Part shown: positions 55,896-64,000 of the stretch, piece after piece
How the letters are laid out: each line of letters opens with the position of its first letter
Position numbering within the stretch: position 1 is the stretch's first letter
Assembly: GCA_016936655.1 (NCBI GenBank)
Contig: JAFGXL010000035.1
Location: 1-64,000, forward strand
Source of the DNA: Nitrospirota bacterium
Lineage (GTDB): Bacteria; Nitrospirota; Thermodesulfovibrionia; Thermodesulfovibrionales; Dissulfurispiraceae
Length of the DNA: 64,000 nucleotides
Reading direction: 5' to 3'
Position numbers and translations under genes: made by a program
The notes under the pieces: generated by a model
What the model was told of the DNA's origin: nothing
What the model saw: only the letters and a program-made list of their open reading frames with translations
Database searches by the model: none

Positions 55896-57216
55896 AAATA
55901 AAGTTCATATAACAAGCCTCGGATGTCCAAAAAATTCTGTTGATACAGATAAGCTTGCTGAACTGCTGGCACGCAATGGATTTGTTTTTGTGGATAGCGA
56001 AGATGCTGCTGATATGCTTTTGATAAATACCTGCGGATTCATCAGCTCGGCAAAAGAGGAGTCTGTGAACGAGATACTCAGGCTGGCGTCTCTAAAAAAC
56101 AGCAGGCGCAAACTAATTGTATTTGGATGCCTTGCAAAGAGGTATATGGATGAACTGATCAGGGAGATACCTGAGATAGATGCGATAATGGGAGTTTATG
56201 AAAATGAAAAGATCCTCCAATATTGCAAGGGAGTTGCAGGCGAAAGCTTCAAGCCTGAAGCAGTGCATGATCATTTTATGCTGAATACAGACACTGAGGG
56301 GTATCCGTTTGCGTATCTCAAAATATCTGATGGATGCGACAGGAAATGCACATTCTGCGCAATCCCATCAATCAGAGGCAGATTCAGAAGCATAGAGCCT
56401 GAGTCTGTACTTGAGGATGCACTCAGATATATAGAGAGCGGCAAGAAAGAACTCATACTAGTAGCTCAGGATATAACGAGCTATGGTAAAGGCATAAAAG
56501 ACCAGAGCCTTCCTAAGCTGCTCAAACAGATAGCGGCAATTGATGCTGATTTCAGGATAAGGCTGCTATATCTTTACCCTGTAAATATTGATGATGAACT
56601 GCTTGACGTTATTGCTGGTGAAGAAAAGATTTATAAATATTTTGATATTCCTCTTCAGCATTCTGAGGATAGGCTGCTTAGACTTATGGGAAGGCGCGGA
56701 AGCAGGCAGGAGTATATAAAGTTGATAAGAAGGATCAGACGCATGATACCCGGAGCTGTGCTCAGGACAACCTTCATTGTAGGGTTCCCTTCAGAGACTG
56801 AGCGTGATTTTGAAGGGCTGACAGACTTTGTAGAAGAGATAAGGTTCGACAGGCTCGGTGTATTTAAATTCTCCAGAGAAGAGGGCACTCCGTCATACTC
56901 TCTTTCAGGGCAGGTGCCTGACGCTGTTATGGAGAGAAGGCTATCAGAGATTATGCAGAGGCAGGCGTTGGTATCGCTCGAAAAGAACAGGGAGCTTGTT
57001 GGCCAGAGATATGAGGCTCTTGTTGATGAGGTTTGTGATGACCACATTATAGCAAGGCTCTATTCCCATGCTCCCGAGATTGATGGAGTGGTGATTATTG
57101 ATAGAGAGAATGAGTCACATATTATCAGGCCCGGTGAATTTGTTGATGTCGAAATAACTGAAGGGCTGGAGTACGATCTCAGGGCTGTTGTGTCAGACAG
57201 CCGTAAGGCTGGATAA
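55885..57216 (+). CDS. rimO: Ribosomal protein uS12 methylthiotransferase
   Basis: This 443-residue protein has an N-terminal MTTase domain (TSLGCPKNSVDTD, LINTCGFI, VFGCLAKRY), radical-SAM motif DGCDRKCTFCAIPSIRG (CxxxCxxC) and a C-terminal TRAM-like region (LVGQRYEALVDEV). It methylthiolates an Asp in uS12. Length and motifs are complete. It overlaps both neighbours by a few bases. Confidence 0.95.
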   Translation: MKIKNKVHITSLGCPKNSVDTDKLAELLARNGFVFVDSEDAADMLLINTCGFISSAKEESVNEILRLASLKNSRRKLIVFGCLAKRYMDELIREIPEIDAIMGVYENEKILQYCKGVAGESFKPEAVHDHFMLNTDTEGYPFAYLKISDGCDRKCTFCAIPSIRGRFRSIEPESVLEDALRYIESGKKELILVAQDITSYGKGIKDQSLPKLLKQIAAIDADFRIRLLYLYPVNIDDELLDVIAGEEKIYKYFDIPLQHSEDRLLRLMGRRGSRQEYIKLIRRIRRMIPGAVLRTTFIVGFPSETERDFEGLTDFVEEIRFDRLGVFKFSREEGTPSYSLSGQVPDAVMERRLSEIMQRQALVSLEKNRELVGQRYEALVDEVCDDHIIARLYSHAPEIDGVVIIDRENESHIIRPGEFVDVEITEGLEYDLRAVVSDSRKAG

Positions 57217-58055
57217 TGCGCAGCAAGTTGCCGGTAACGCATATAATACTTTTCCTGCTCACTTTTCTGACTACTCTTGTTGCAGGAACAATAAATTCAG
57301 GCATAGACCCTTTTGCAGAGCCGCACAGGATATATGAGGGCATGCCTTTTGCTCTAACAATTATTACCATTTTGTTGGTTCATGAGTTTTCGCACTATAT
57401 TGCATCAAAAATTCACAGGACAGAGGCTACCCTGCCATACTTTATTCCTGCACCATCCATAATTGGCACATTTGGGGCATTTATCAAGATGAAGTCTCCA
57501 ATTAACACAAGAGAGGCATTAATAGACATCGGCTCATCAGGCCCTCTTGCAGGCTTTGTAGTCTCTGTTGTTGCTTGTATTGCTGGACTATATATGTCTG
57601 ATATTGTGAAGATAGATTCTCAGGAAAACGCATTTGGAGTGGGCAACTCATTATTGTTTAGCATGCTGGCAAAACTTATAGTGGGTAACTTTCCAGACAA
57701 TCATGACATACTTTTGCATCCTGTTGCATTTGCAGGATGGATAGGTTTATTTGTAACATCCATGAATCTTATTCCCATTGGACAGCTCGATGGCGGACAT
57801 ATAGCATACGCGCTTTTTGGTGATAGGCATAGATGGATTTCGAAGGTGCTGGTGGCGCTGCTGCTGCTTATCGGCATATTATTCTGGCCTGGATGGATAA
57901 TATGGGCTGTGCTTATGATGATAATGGGAACTAAACATCCACCTGTGCTTTACTGGCATGAGCCTGTAAGCTGCAGCAGAAGAGCTGCTGCAATGGCAAG
58001 TTTTATAGTGCTGGTCTTAACATTTGTGCCTGTTCCATTTAAAATAGAATTATGA
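57216..58055 (+). CDS. Site-2-protease-family M50 membrane metalloprotease
   Basis: This 279-residue protein has about six membrane helices, zinc motif HEFSH (VHEFSHYIASKIHRTEA) and the second metal site NLIPIGQLDGGH. It belongs to the short M50 group without PDZ domains. The substrate is unknown; regulated intramembrane proteolysis is typical. It starts on the last base of rimO and overlaps the next gene by 4 bases. Confidence 0.88.
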   Translation: MRSKLPVTHIILFLLTFLTTLVAGTINSGIDPFAEPHRIYEGMPFALTIITILLVHEFSHYIASKIHRTEATLPYFIPAPSIIGTFGAFIKMKSPINTREALIDIGSSGPLAGFVVSVVACIAGLYMSDIVKIDSQENAFGVGNSLLFSMLAKLIVGNFPDNHDILLHPVAFAGWIGLFVTSMNLIPIGQLDGGHIAYALFGDRHRWISKVLVALLLLIGILFWPGWIIWAVLMMIMGTKHPPVLYWHEPVSCSRRAAAMASFIVLVLTFVPVPFKIEL

Positions 58056-58861
58056 AATCTCTAAATATAACAAGTATATCTAACCCTGCTGTTAAAGCAG
58101 CGGTTAAACTTAAGGGAAAGCCATCAAGAGACGGTTCTTTTCTTATTGAGGGGCCGCACCTTCTGCAATCAGCGCTCTCATCAAGAAGTAAAATAAAAGA
58201 GATATTCTTTACAAGCTCTTTCAGCTTAAAGAGCGAGGGTGGCAGGATCTTAAAGAAGGCTGAGTCAGCTCATGTGAGGCTTATAGAGGTTGATGAGGCT
58301 GTTATGTCAAAGATCTCTGATGCTGTGACATCGCAGGGTGTGGCTGCTGTGGTGACCCTGCAGAGAGTAGATCTCGATGATTTAACTCTTTCATCTGTGC
58401 CCCTCATAGCTGTTTGCGATGGGGTGCAGGATCCGGGCAATATCGGCACCATAATACGTACTGCTGATGCAGCAGGCGCTGATGCTGTTGTGCTGCTTGG
58501 TGGATGCTGTAATCCCTATAATCCAAAATCTGTCAGATCTACAGCCGGCAGCATATTCAACATACAGGTTGTTACAGCTTCTTCAAATGCTTTTATAAGC
58601 TATGCTGCTGCCAAAGGGATATCAATATGCTGCAGTTCAGCAAAGGGCAGTACATCTATTTTTGAAGTCGACCTTTCAAAGCCTCTGGCGATTGTTTTTG
58701 GCAGCGAGGCTCATGGGATAAATGACTCAATAGTCTCAGTAGCAGATTTTTCTGTAGCTATCCCGATTCAGGGTAGGGCAGAGAGCCTCAATGTAGCATC
58801 AAGCTCTGCCATATGTCTTTATGAGGCTCTTAGGCAGCGCATATATATGCTTGAAAAATAA
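58052..58861 (+). CDS. TrmH/SpoU-type RNA 2'-O-methyltransferase
   Basis: This 269-residue protein has an N-terminal substrate-binding domain (KGKPSRDGSFLIEGPHLLQ) followed by a SPOUT knot: DGVQDPGNIGTIIRTADAAG, IVFGSEAHGIND and IPIQGRAESLNVASSSAI. It probably modifies rRNA (RlmB-like or TsnR-like); the exact site is not deducible. It overlaps the M50 protease gene. Confidence 0.9.
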   Translation: MKSLNITSISNPAVKAAVKLKGKPSRDGSFLIEGPHLLQSALSSRSKIKEIFFTSSFSLKSEGGRILKKAESAHVRLIEVDEAVMSKISDAVTSQGVAAVVTLQRVDLDDLTLSSVPLIAVCDGVQDPGNIGTIIRTADAAGADAVVLLGGCCNPYNPKSVRSTAGSIFNIQVVTASSNAFISYAAAKGISICCSSAKGSTSIFEVDLSKPLAIVFGSEAHGINDSIVSVADFSVAIPIQGRAESLNVASSSAICLYEALRQRIYMLEK

Positions 58862-58957
58862 TAGGATTGATATGGTGCATATAAGAGCTTACCATTTTTA
58901 TGCCTGATCATATATACTACTCTATACAAAAAACAGCACTGAAAGGAGATTTTCAAT

Positions 58958-59404
58958 ATGAAGGTTATTCTTAAAGAGGAAGTTAAAAGCCTCGGAAATA
59001 TGGGCGAGATTGTTTCTGTAAAGGACGGTTATGCCCGCAACTTCCTCGTACCGCAGGGCTTGGCTGTTGAAGCTAATATGGCCAACGTAAAAGAGCTTGA
59101 GAACGAAAAGAGAAAGATACAGCAGAAGGCTGCTAAGATGAAGGCATCTGCTCAGGAGCTGGCTGCGAAAATTTCAGCAGTAGCTGTTCAGATAAAGGCA
59201 AAGTCTGGGGAAGAGGACAAGCTTTTTGGATCTGTTACAGCAATGGATATAGCTGAAGCTCTCAAGGGAAAAGGCTTTGATGTTGACAAGAAAAAGATCG
59301 TGCTCGATGAGCCGATAAAGAGGCTTGGCGAGTACAAGGTTGATGTAAAGATATTTTCTGAAGTGTCAGCGCAGGTCAGCGTATCAGTAGTAGCTTCTGA
59401 ATAA
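58958..59404 (+). CDS. rplI: 50S ribosomal protein bL9
   Basis: This 148-residue protein has the bL9 N-domain ([35 protein letters not shown]), long connecting helix and C-domain. AAGGAG upstream is the ribosome binding site. It is not next to rpsF/ssb/rpsR here but keeps dnaB as its downstream neighbour, a common arrangement. Confidence 0.97.
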   Translation: MKVILKEEVKSLGNMGEIVSVKDGYARNFLVPQGLAVEANMANVKELENEKRKIQQKAAKMKASAQELAAKISAVAVQIKAKSGEEDKLFGSVTAMDIAEALKGKGFDVDKKKIVLDEPIKRLGEYKVDVKIFSEVSAQVSVSVVASE

Positions 59405-59447
59405 TTTAGCAACAAATAACATACCAGAATATTCCGGGAGGTAGTTC

Positions 59448-60818
59448 TTGAAAGCGATGGATCAACTGACTGACAAGCTGCCTCCCCAAAATCTCGAAGC
59501 AGAGCAGTCTGTGCTCGGCGCGATAATGTTAGACAGCGAAGCTCTTCCCAAGGCTATCGAGATACTCGAAGAAGAAGACTTCTACAAAGAGTCCCACCGC
59601 AAGATATTCAGGGCAGCAGCAGAGCTCTTCAACAAGGGAGAGGCTATTGACCTGATAACAGTTACCGACCTGCTGCGGCGCAATAATGAAATTGATTCAG
59701 TGGGCGGGGTTGCATATCTTTCCCAGATTATAAACAGCATACCTACTGCAGCCAATGTCCGTTACCATGCTAGGATCATACGCGAGAAGGCTTTGCTCAG
59801 GGCTCTTATCAGAACAGCCACGCAGATATCCACCAAAGTATATGAAGACAGCAATGATGCTGATGAGATGGTCGATTATGCAGAGAAGATGATTTTTGAT
59901 ATAGCTGACAAGCGTACAAAAACATCTTTTTATGAAATGAAGGGAATTATAAAAGACACATTCAAGCTGATAGAGAGCCTTTACCAGAAGAAGGACGCTA
60001 TTACAGGTGTGCCTTCAGGATACAAAGACATAGATGAACTTACATCAGGATTCCAGCCCGGCGATCTCATAATAATAGGAGCCAGACCAGGTATGGGCAA
60101 GACATCATTCGCATTGAATATTGCCCAGCATGTTGCACTGGAGAATAAAGAACCTGTTGCTATATTCAGCCTCGAAATGTCAAAAGAGCAGCTTGCTCTC
60201 AGAATGCTATGTTCAGAGTCGATGGTTGATTCATCAAGGGTCAGAAAAGGATTTATAAGCAAAGAGGATTGGCCCAAGCTCACCAATGCTGGGGGCAGAC
60301 TTGCCGAAGCCCCGCTTTTTATAGACGACTCTGCAGCCATATCTGTGCTTGAGGTGAGGGCAAAGTCCAGAAGGCTCAAGATGGAGCATGGCGGTCTCAG
60401 CATGGTCATTGTCGACTATCTTCAGCTGATGAGGGGCAGGGGGAATTTTGAGCGCAGGGAGCAAGAGATATCTGACATATCGAGATCACTGAAAGAGCTT
60501 GCCAAGGATCTTAAGGTGCCTGTAATAGCACTTAGCCAGCTGAACAGGGCAGTGGAAAACAGGGGGGACAGACGTCCTACTCTGGCTGACCTGAGGGAGT
60601 CGGGAGCTATCGAGCAGGATGCTGACGTTATAATGTTTTTATACAGAGATGAGGTGTATAACAAGAACAACCCGGCTTCAAGGGGTAAGGCAGAGGTAAT
60701 AATAGCAAAACAGAGAAATGGACCCACCGACGTAGTCAACCTCACATTCCTAGCTGATTCCACCAGGTTTGTTGACTTTGCAGGTGTAGTTTACGAATCT
60801 GAAGAGGAAGTCTATTAG
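59448..60818 (+). CDS. dnaB: Replicative DNA helicase
   Basis: This 456-residue protein has an N-terminal domain (PPQNLEAEQSVLGAIMLDSEAL) and RecA-like motor with Walker A GARPGMGKTSFAL, IFSLEMSKEQLALRML, VIVDYLQLM and QRNGPTDVV. The TTG at 59448 has GGAGG 6 bases upstream and is preferred over the ATG at 59457. No intein is visible. Confidence 0.95.
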   Translation: MKAMDQLTDKLPPQNLEAEQSVLGAIMLDSEALPKAIEILEEEDFYKESHRKIFRAAAELFNKGEAIDLITVTDLLRRNNEIDSVGGVAYLSQIINSIPTAANVRYHARIIREKALLRALIRTATQISTKVYEDSNDADEMVDYAEKMIFDIADKRTKTSFYEMKGIIKDTFKLIESLYQKKDAITGVPSGYKDIDELTSGFQPGDLIIIGARPGMGKTSFALNIAQHVALENKEPVAIFSLEMSKEQLALRMLCSESMVDSSRVRKGFISKEDWPKLTNAGGRLAEAPLFIDDSAAISVLEVRAKSRRLKMEHGGLSMVIVDYLQLMRGRGNFERREQEISDISRSLKELAKDLKVPVIALSQLNRAVENRGDRRPTLADLRESGAIEQDADVIMFLYRDEVYNKNNPASRGKAEVIIAKQRNGPTDVVNLTFLADSTRFVDFAGVVYESEEEVY

Positions 60819-61621
60819 TGAAAAGAATGCCTGCTGTGGCGGGCCATTTTTACCCTGGCAGCGCAGTGCAGCTAAAGTCACAGATTCAGGAATTCGGCAG
60901 CATAAATAAGCCCAGAAAGAGGGTGATAGGCATAGTAGTGCCGCATGCAGGTTATATATATTCCGGGCGTGTAGCTGCAGCAGTTTATAATCATATCGAG
61001 TTTCCAGATACATTTATTCTTTTGGGGCCTAACCATACAGGCATAGGCTCTGATTTGGCGCTCTTCTGCTCAGGCAGCTGGGAGATACCTGGACGTTCTG
61101 TTGATATAGATGAAGCTTTATGCTCTGCTCTTAAAACATCTTCTCCACTGTTTACAGATGATGAAGGCGCGCATACGTTTGAACACTCTTTAGAGGTGCA
61201 GCTGCCTTTTATAGCTTACGAATCTGATGACATAAAAATAGTTCCTGTCACTGTCAGCAGAGCTGATATAGACGACTGTAGAAGTGCAGGTATCGCCATA
61301 GCCAAAACAATATCAGAGTCATCCCGCAGAGTTGTTATAGCTGCCAGCACAGACATGAGCCACTATCTAGATCATGATGCAACCTTGAAGCTTGACAAGC
61401 TCGCTATAGATAGGATTCTCGCTCTTGATCCAGAAGGTCTATACAATGTTGTCAGGACAAACAACATATCTATGTGCGGAATGCTGCCTGCTGCAATTAT
61501 GCTGTTTGCAGCAAAGGAGCTCGGAGCTTCAGATGCTGAGCTTGTGATGCATGCCACATCCGGAGAGGTGAGCGGAGACTTTGACAGAGTGGTCGGATAT
61601 GCGGGGCTGATTATAAGATGA
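60818..61621 (+). CDS. amrB: AmmeMemoRadiSam system protein B (MEMO1 family)
   Basis: This 267-residue protein has MEMO features: PAVAGHFYPGSAVQL, VPHAGYIYSGRVAAAVYNHI, LGPNHTGIG, EHSLEVQLPFI and STDMSHYLDHDAT. It starts with GTG overlapping the dnaB stop. The partner radical-SAM (AmrS) and AMMECR1 (AmrA) genes are not in this window. The biochemical role is unsettled. It overlaps mobA by 4 bases. Confidence 0.85.
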   Translation: MKRMPAVAGHFYPGSAVQLKSQIQEFGSINKPRKRVIGIVVPHAGYIYSGRVAAAVYNHIEFPDTFILLGPNHTGIGSDLALFCSGSWEIPGRSVDIDEALCSALKTSSPLFTDDEGAHTFEHSLEVQLPFIAYESDDIKIVPVTVSRADIDDCRSAGIAIAKTISESSRRVVIAASTDMSHYLDHDATLKLDKLAIDRILALDPEGLYNVVRTNNISMCGMLPAAIMLFAAKELGASDAELVMHATSGEVSGDFDRVVGYAGLIIR

Positions 61622-62271
61622 ATACCCCGAAGTTTCCTGAACTGACAGCTTTGATTCTCGCTGGGGGCAGAAACAGCCGCTTTCCTGTTCCCAAAGGGCT
61701 TATACAGATAGACGGAGTCACGATACTCCAGAAGAATATAAACCTGTTGCTAGAGTTTTTTGGCAGAGTTATGATCAGCACTAACAGTCCGACAGGATTC
61801 CTCTGCCATGGGCTTCCTCTTATAGGTGATGTTATCGAATCAAAAGGCCCTTTGTCAGGCATATATTCCGGGCTTGTTAACTCTGATACGGATATATTTG
61901 TTGCTGCTTGGGATATGCCTTTTATAAATCCATCTGTGATCGACCTTATCGCATCTGCACATATTGAAGCCTGCAGAAGCTCTGATATTTATGCTACAGT
62001 ACCAAAATTCGGCGGAAGGCTACAGCCTCTTTTGTCCGTATATTCCCGTAATATGGCAGGACTGATAGAGAGCGCTGTTTATGATGACAAGACATCCATA
62101 AGGCCGTTGTTATATGATATAAGCACCAACTTTATTGAAGAGGATGTTATAAAAGAAGTAGACTCGTATGGTCTCTCATTTGTTAATATAAATACTATTG
62201 ATGATTACGAAAGATTTTTCAGCAGCGCAGCTTTGGCAGATGCATTAAAACAGGCTGGGCAGGACTGCTGA
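61618..62271 (+). CDS. mobA: Molybdenum cofactor guanylyltransferase
   Basis: This 217-residue protein has ALILAGGRNSRFPVPKGLIQIDG (nucleotidyltransferase signature LAGGxxxRF-PKG-like), KGPLSGIYSGL and VAAWDMPFINP. It attaches GMP to the pterin, giving the bis-MGD needed by psrA. The lysine/arginine pattern is slightly divergent from E. coli MobA but the domain is complete. A tatA gene follows 18 bases later. Confidence 0.85.
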   Translation: MNTPKFPELTALILAGGRNSRFPVPKGLIQIDGVTILQKNINLLLEFFGRVMISTNSPTGFLCHGLPLIGDVIESKGPLSGIYSGLVNSDTDIFVAAWDMPFINPSVIDLIASAHIEACRSSDIYATVPKFGGRLQPLLSVYSRNMAGLIESAVYDDKTSIRPLLYDISTNFIEEDVIKEVDSYGLSFVNINTIDDYERFFSSAALADALKQAGQDC

Positions 62272-62289
62272 AAAAAACAGGAGGACGGA

Positions 62290-62502
62290 ATGTTTGGACT
62301 TGGTATGCAGGAGCTGGTGATAATACTTGTTATTGTTGTGGTTCTTTTTGGCGCCACAAGGCTTCCTCAGCTCGGTAAGGGCATAGGAGAGGCCATAAGC
62401 AATTTCAAGAAAGGAATGACAGAAAAGGATGCAATTGATGTCACTCCAGAAGAAAAGACAGCTGAAGGCGAAAGCAAGACAGAACAGAGCAAAAAAGCTT
62501 AA
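62290..62502 (+). CDS. tatA: Twin-arginine translocase TatA/TatE subunit
   Basis: This 70-residue protein has an N-terminal helix (MQELVIILVIVVVLFGATRLPQLGKG-type, seen as VVVLFGATRLPQLGKG), the FG hinge, an amphipathic helix (GEAISNFKKGMTE) and a charged tail. It exports folded, cofactor-bearing proteins such as PsrA. AGGAGGA upstream is the ribosome binding site. tatC is not in the window. Confidence 0.93.
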   Translation: MFGLGMQELVIILVIVVVLFGATRLPQLGKGIGEAISNFKKGMTEKDAIDVTPEEKTAEGESKTEQSKKA

Positions 62503-62507
62503 TTGCC

Positions 62508-63614
62508 GTGAAACGGGGCATTACTGCTGAAATAGATCTAGACGCTCTATCCCACAACTACAAGACAATAAACGAGCTGGTCTCTGGCCGGCTCGTTTTT
62601 GCAGTTGTTAAGGCAGACGCATACGGGCATGGAGCTGTTGAAATAGGCAAAAGACTTTCTTCCGATGGAGTCAGCAGGCTTGCTGTTGCATTCTCTTCAG
62701 AGGCAAGGCCTCTGCGTGAAGCTGGCATTAAATGCCCGATCATATCTCTATTTGATCCGGATCCGGAAGATGTAGTTAGTCTCGACCTTATACCCGTTGT
62801 GCATAATTTCAAATCTGCAGCTAGGCTTTCTAAGATAGCTGAGAGTAGTTCATATCAGCTCAGTCTGCATGTGAAGATTGATACGGGTATGGGAAGGCTT
62901 GGCATATATCCTGAAGATATAGATACAATCGCTTCGATAGCTTCTCTGCCTAATATAAAAATAGAAGGGCTGATGAGCCACTTTTCAGAAGCAGACCTTG
63001 GAGATCTCTCTTTTGCTGCAGACCAGATATCCAGATTCAGGGCTATGCGCAGTCATCTGCATAAGCGCGGCATTATGCCAGAGTATCTGCATTTAGCTAA
63101 CAGCGCCGCTGTTATAAATCTGCCGGAGGCGCATCTTGATGCTGTAAGGCCGGGGATAATTTTGTATGGATACCCTCCTCAGCATGGCAGCAGCATTGAT
63201 CTAAAACCTGTTATGAAGGCCACTGTCACAATTCATTCTCTAAGAAAGGTTAAGGCAGGCGCTCCGATCAGCTACGGCAGAACATTTATAGCCAAACGTG
63301 ACAGCATTATCGCTGTACTGGGCATAGGTTACGCGGATGGCTATTGTAGATCTTTTTCAAATGCAGCTGATGTGCTTATCTCGGGTAAGAGAACAAGGAT
63401 AGCTGGAAGGATATGCATGGATCTCTGTATGGCTGATGTTACAGACATAGCTGCTGAAACAGACATTTCTGAGGGCGATGAAGTTGTAATATTGGGTCGT
63501 CAGGGTGATGAATTCATAAGCGCAGACGAACTTGCATTAAAAGCGGGTACAATATCATATGAAATCCTAACATCCTTTGGATCAAGAGCTGGAAAAATAT
63601 ACAAACACTCCTGA
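62508..63614 (+). CDS. alr: Alanine racemase
   Basis: This 368-residue PLP enzyme has the lysine motif AVVKADAYGHGAVEIG and the catalytic Tyr region GAPISYGRTF, with ICMDLCMADVT near the C-terminus. It supplies D-alanine for peptidoglycan. It starts with GTG 5 bases after tatA; the ribosome binding site is weak. Confidence 0.95.
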   Translation: MKRGITAEIDLDALSHNYKTINELVSGRLVFAVVKADAYGHGAVEIGKRLSSDGVSRLAVAFSSEARPLREAGIKCPIISLFDPDPEDVVSLDLIPVVHNFKSAARLSKIAESSSYQLSLHVKIDTGMGRLGIYPEDIDTIASIASLPNIKIEGLMSHFSEADLGDLSFAADQISRFRAMRSHLHKRGIMPEYLHLANSAAVINLPEAHLDAVRPGIILYGYPPQHGSSIDLKPVMKATVTIHSLRKVKAGAPISYGRTFIAKRDSIIAVLGIGYADGYCRSFSNAADVLISGKRTRIAGRICMDLCMADVTDIAAETDISEGDEVVILGRQGDEFISADELALKAGTISYEILTSFGSRAGKIYKHS

Positions 63615-63623
63615 TACTCTGCC

Positions 63624-64000
63624 ATGATTGCGGTAATTGAATACATAGGTGCGTTGTCTATAAAATTTGCTGAAGAGATCGGCAGGACATGGATTCTCTT
63701 TACAGACACCCTCCGCCAGTTGTTCAGACGACCTTTTGAAGCAGATACAATACTAAAGCAGATGGTAGAAATAGGCGTAAAATCGCTCCCTGTTGTCATT
63801 ATTACAGCTTTATTTACGGGAATGGTCATGGCTGTTCAATCTTATACAGGTTTTAAGAGGTTCGGAGCGCAGTCTGTTGTGGGTTTTGTTGTATCTCTAT
63901 CCATGGTTCGTGAATTAGGGCCTGTATTAACCGGACTGATAGTTGCAGGAAGGGCAGGCGCATCAATGGCCGCTGAGCTGGGTACAATGCGCGTAACAGA
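63624..64000 (+). CDS. mlaE: MlaE-family ABC permease, 5' part (runs off the right edge)
   Basis: From the ATG at 63624 the frame stays open to the window end (125 codons). It begins with an amphipathic segment and contains VVIITALFTGMVMAVQSYTG, SMVRELGPVLTGLIVAGRAG and ASMAAELGTMRVTE, the hallmark sequence of MlaE/YrbE permeases for retrograde phospholipid transport. It lies 9 bases after alr. Confidence 0.92.
   Translation, partial: MIAVIEYIGALSIKFAEEIGRTWILFTDTLRQLFRRPFEADTILKQMVEIGVKSLPVVIITALFTGMVMAVQSYTGFKRFGAQSVVGFVVSLSMVRELGPVLTGLIVAGRAGASMAAELGTMRVT

Overview
The window comes from a Gram-negative bacterium of moderate, fairly low GC content. Evidence for an outer membrane is LolA, TolC, an RND pump, MlaE and a beta-barrel protein. 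The organism combines sulfur-redox enzymes (a sulfide:quinone reductase-like flavoprotein, TusA- and DsrE-like proteins, a Psr/Phs-type molybdoenzyme) with tungstate uptake, RNase J and HD-GYP signalling. This fits an anaerobic or microaerophilic sulfur-metabolising lineage, for example Nitrospirota or a deltaproteobacterial-type group. No rRNA or other decisive marker is present, so the lineage is inference.

Layout. (1) 1-6.3 kb is an accessory polymorphic-toxin island. It holds the 3' end of a large filamentous-haemagglutinin/CdiA-like exoprotein ending in a TNT-type NAD+ glycohydrolase domain, a candidate immunity gene, two short secreted 'orphan' toxin cassettes sharing a repeated 5' module and each followed by a candidate immunity gene, then a lipoprotein and an exported protein. 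(2) 6.4-14.6 kb carries a beta-barrel protein and a sulfur-redox region: tusA-like, SQR-like and DUF1641 genes on +, three small DsrE/F/H-like genes and a psrA-psrC-psrB operon on -, the operon with its own promoter and terminator. (3) 14.8-25.4 kb (-) is housekeeping and envelope: ksgA, UDP-xylose synthase, rmlDBCA, an Old Yellow Enzyme homologue, pdxA, lolA, ftsK, uppP. (4) 25.6-31.5 kb is signalling: a PilZ-like protein, a response regulator with TPRs, a histidine kinase, RNase J and an HD-GYP response regulator. (5) 31.5-37.5 kb has a copper ATPase divergent from a TauE-like permease, LemA, a TPM protein, a nucleotidyltransferase-like protein and a DUF134 regulator with an unusual leader. 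(6) 37.5-46.5 kb (-) is a drug-efflux locus: tetR, tolC, a periplasmic adaptor broken by an in-frame amber codon, an RND pump, emrA and emrB. (7) 46.7-50.4 kb is tupABC tungstate uptake converging on modF. (8) 50.5-64 kb (+) is tRNA-Leu, galU, hsp20, lon, thiL, DUF2062, rimO, an M50 protease, a SPOUT methyltransferase, rplI, dnaB, amrB-like, mobA, tatA, alr and the start of mlaE.

Functional links. TupABC/ModF (oxyanion supply), MobA (Mo/W cofactor nucleotide), TatA (export of folded cofactor enzymes) and the Tat-signal-bearing PsrA form a coherent molybdo/tungsto-enzyme theme. SQR, TusA, DsrE-like proteins and Psr together suggest sulfide-polysulfide-sulfane cycling at the quinone pool. No gap above about 300 bp lacks a gene; the longest (284 bp, 36913-37196) holds a consensus promoter, a 24-bp palindrome and a terminator. 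No CRISPR array, insertion sequence or rRNA was seen.
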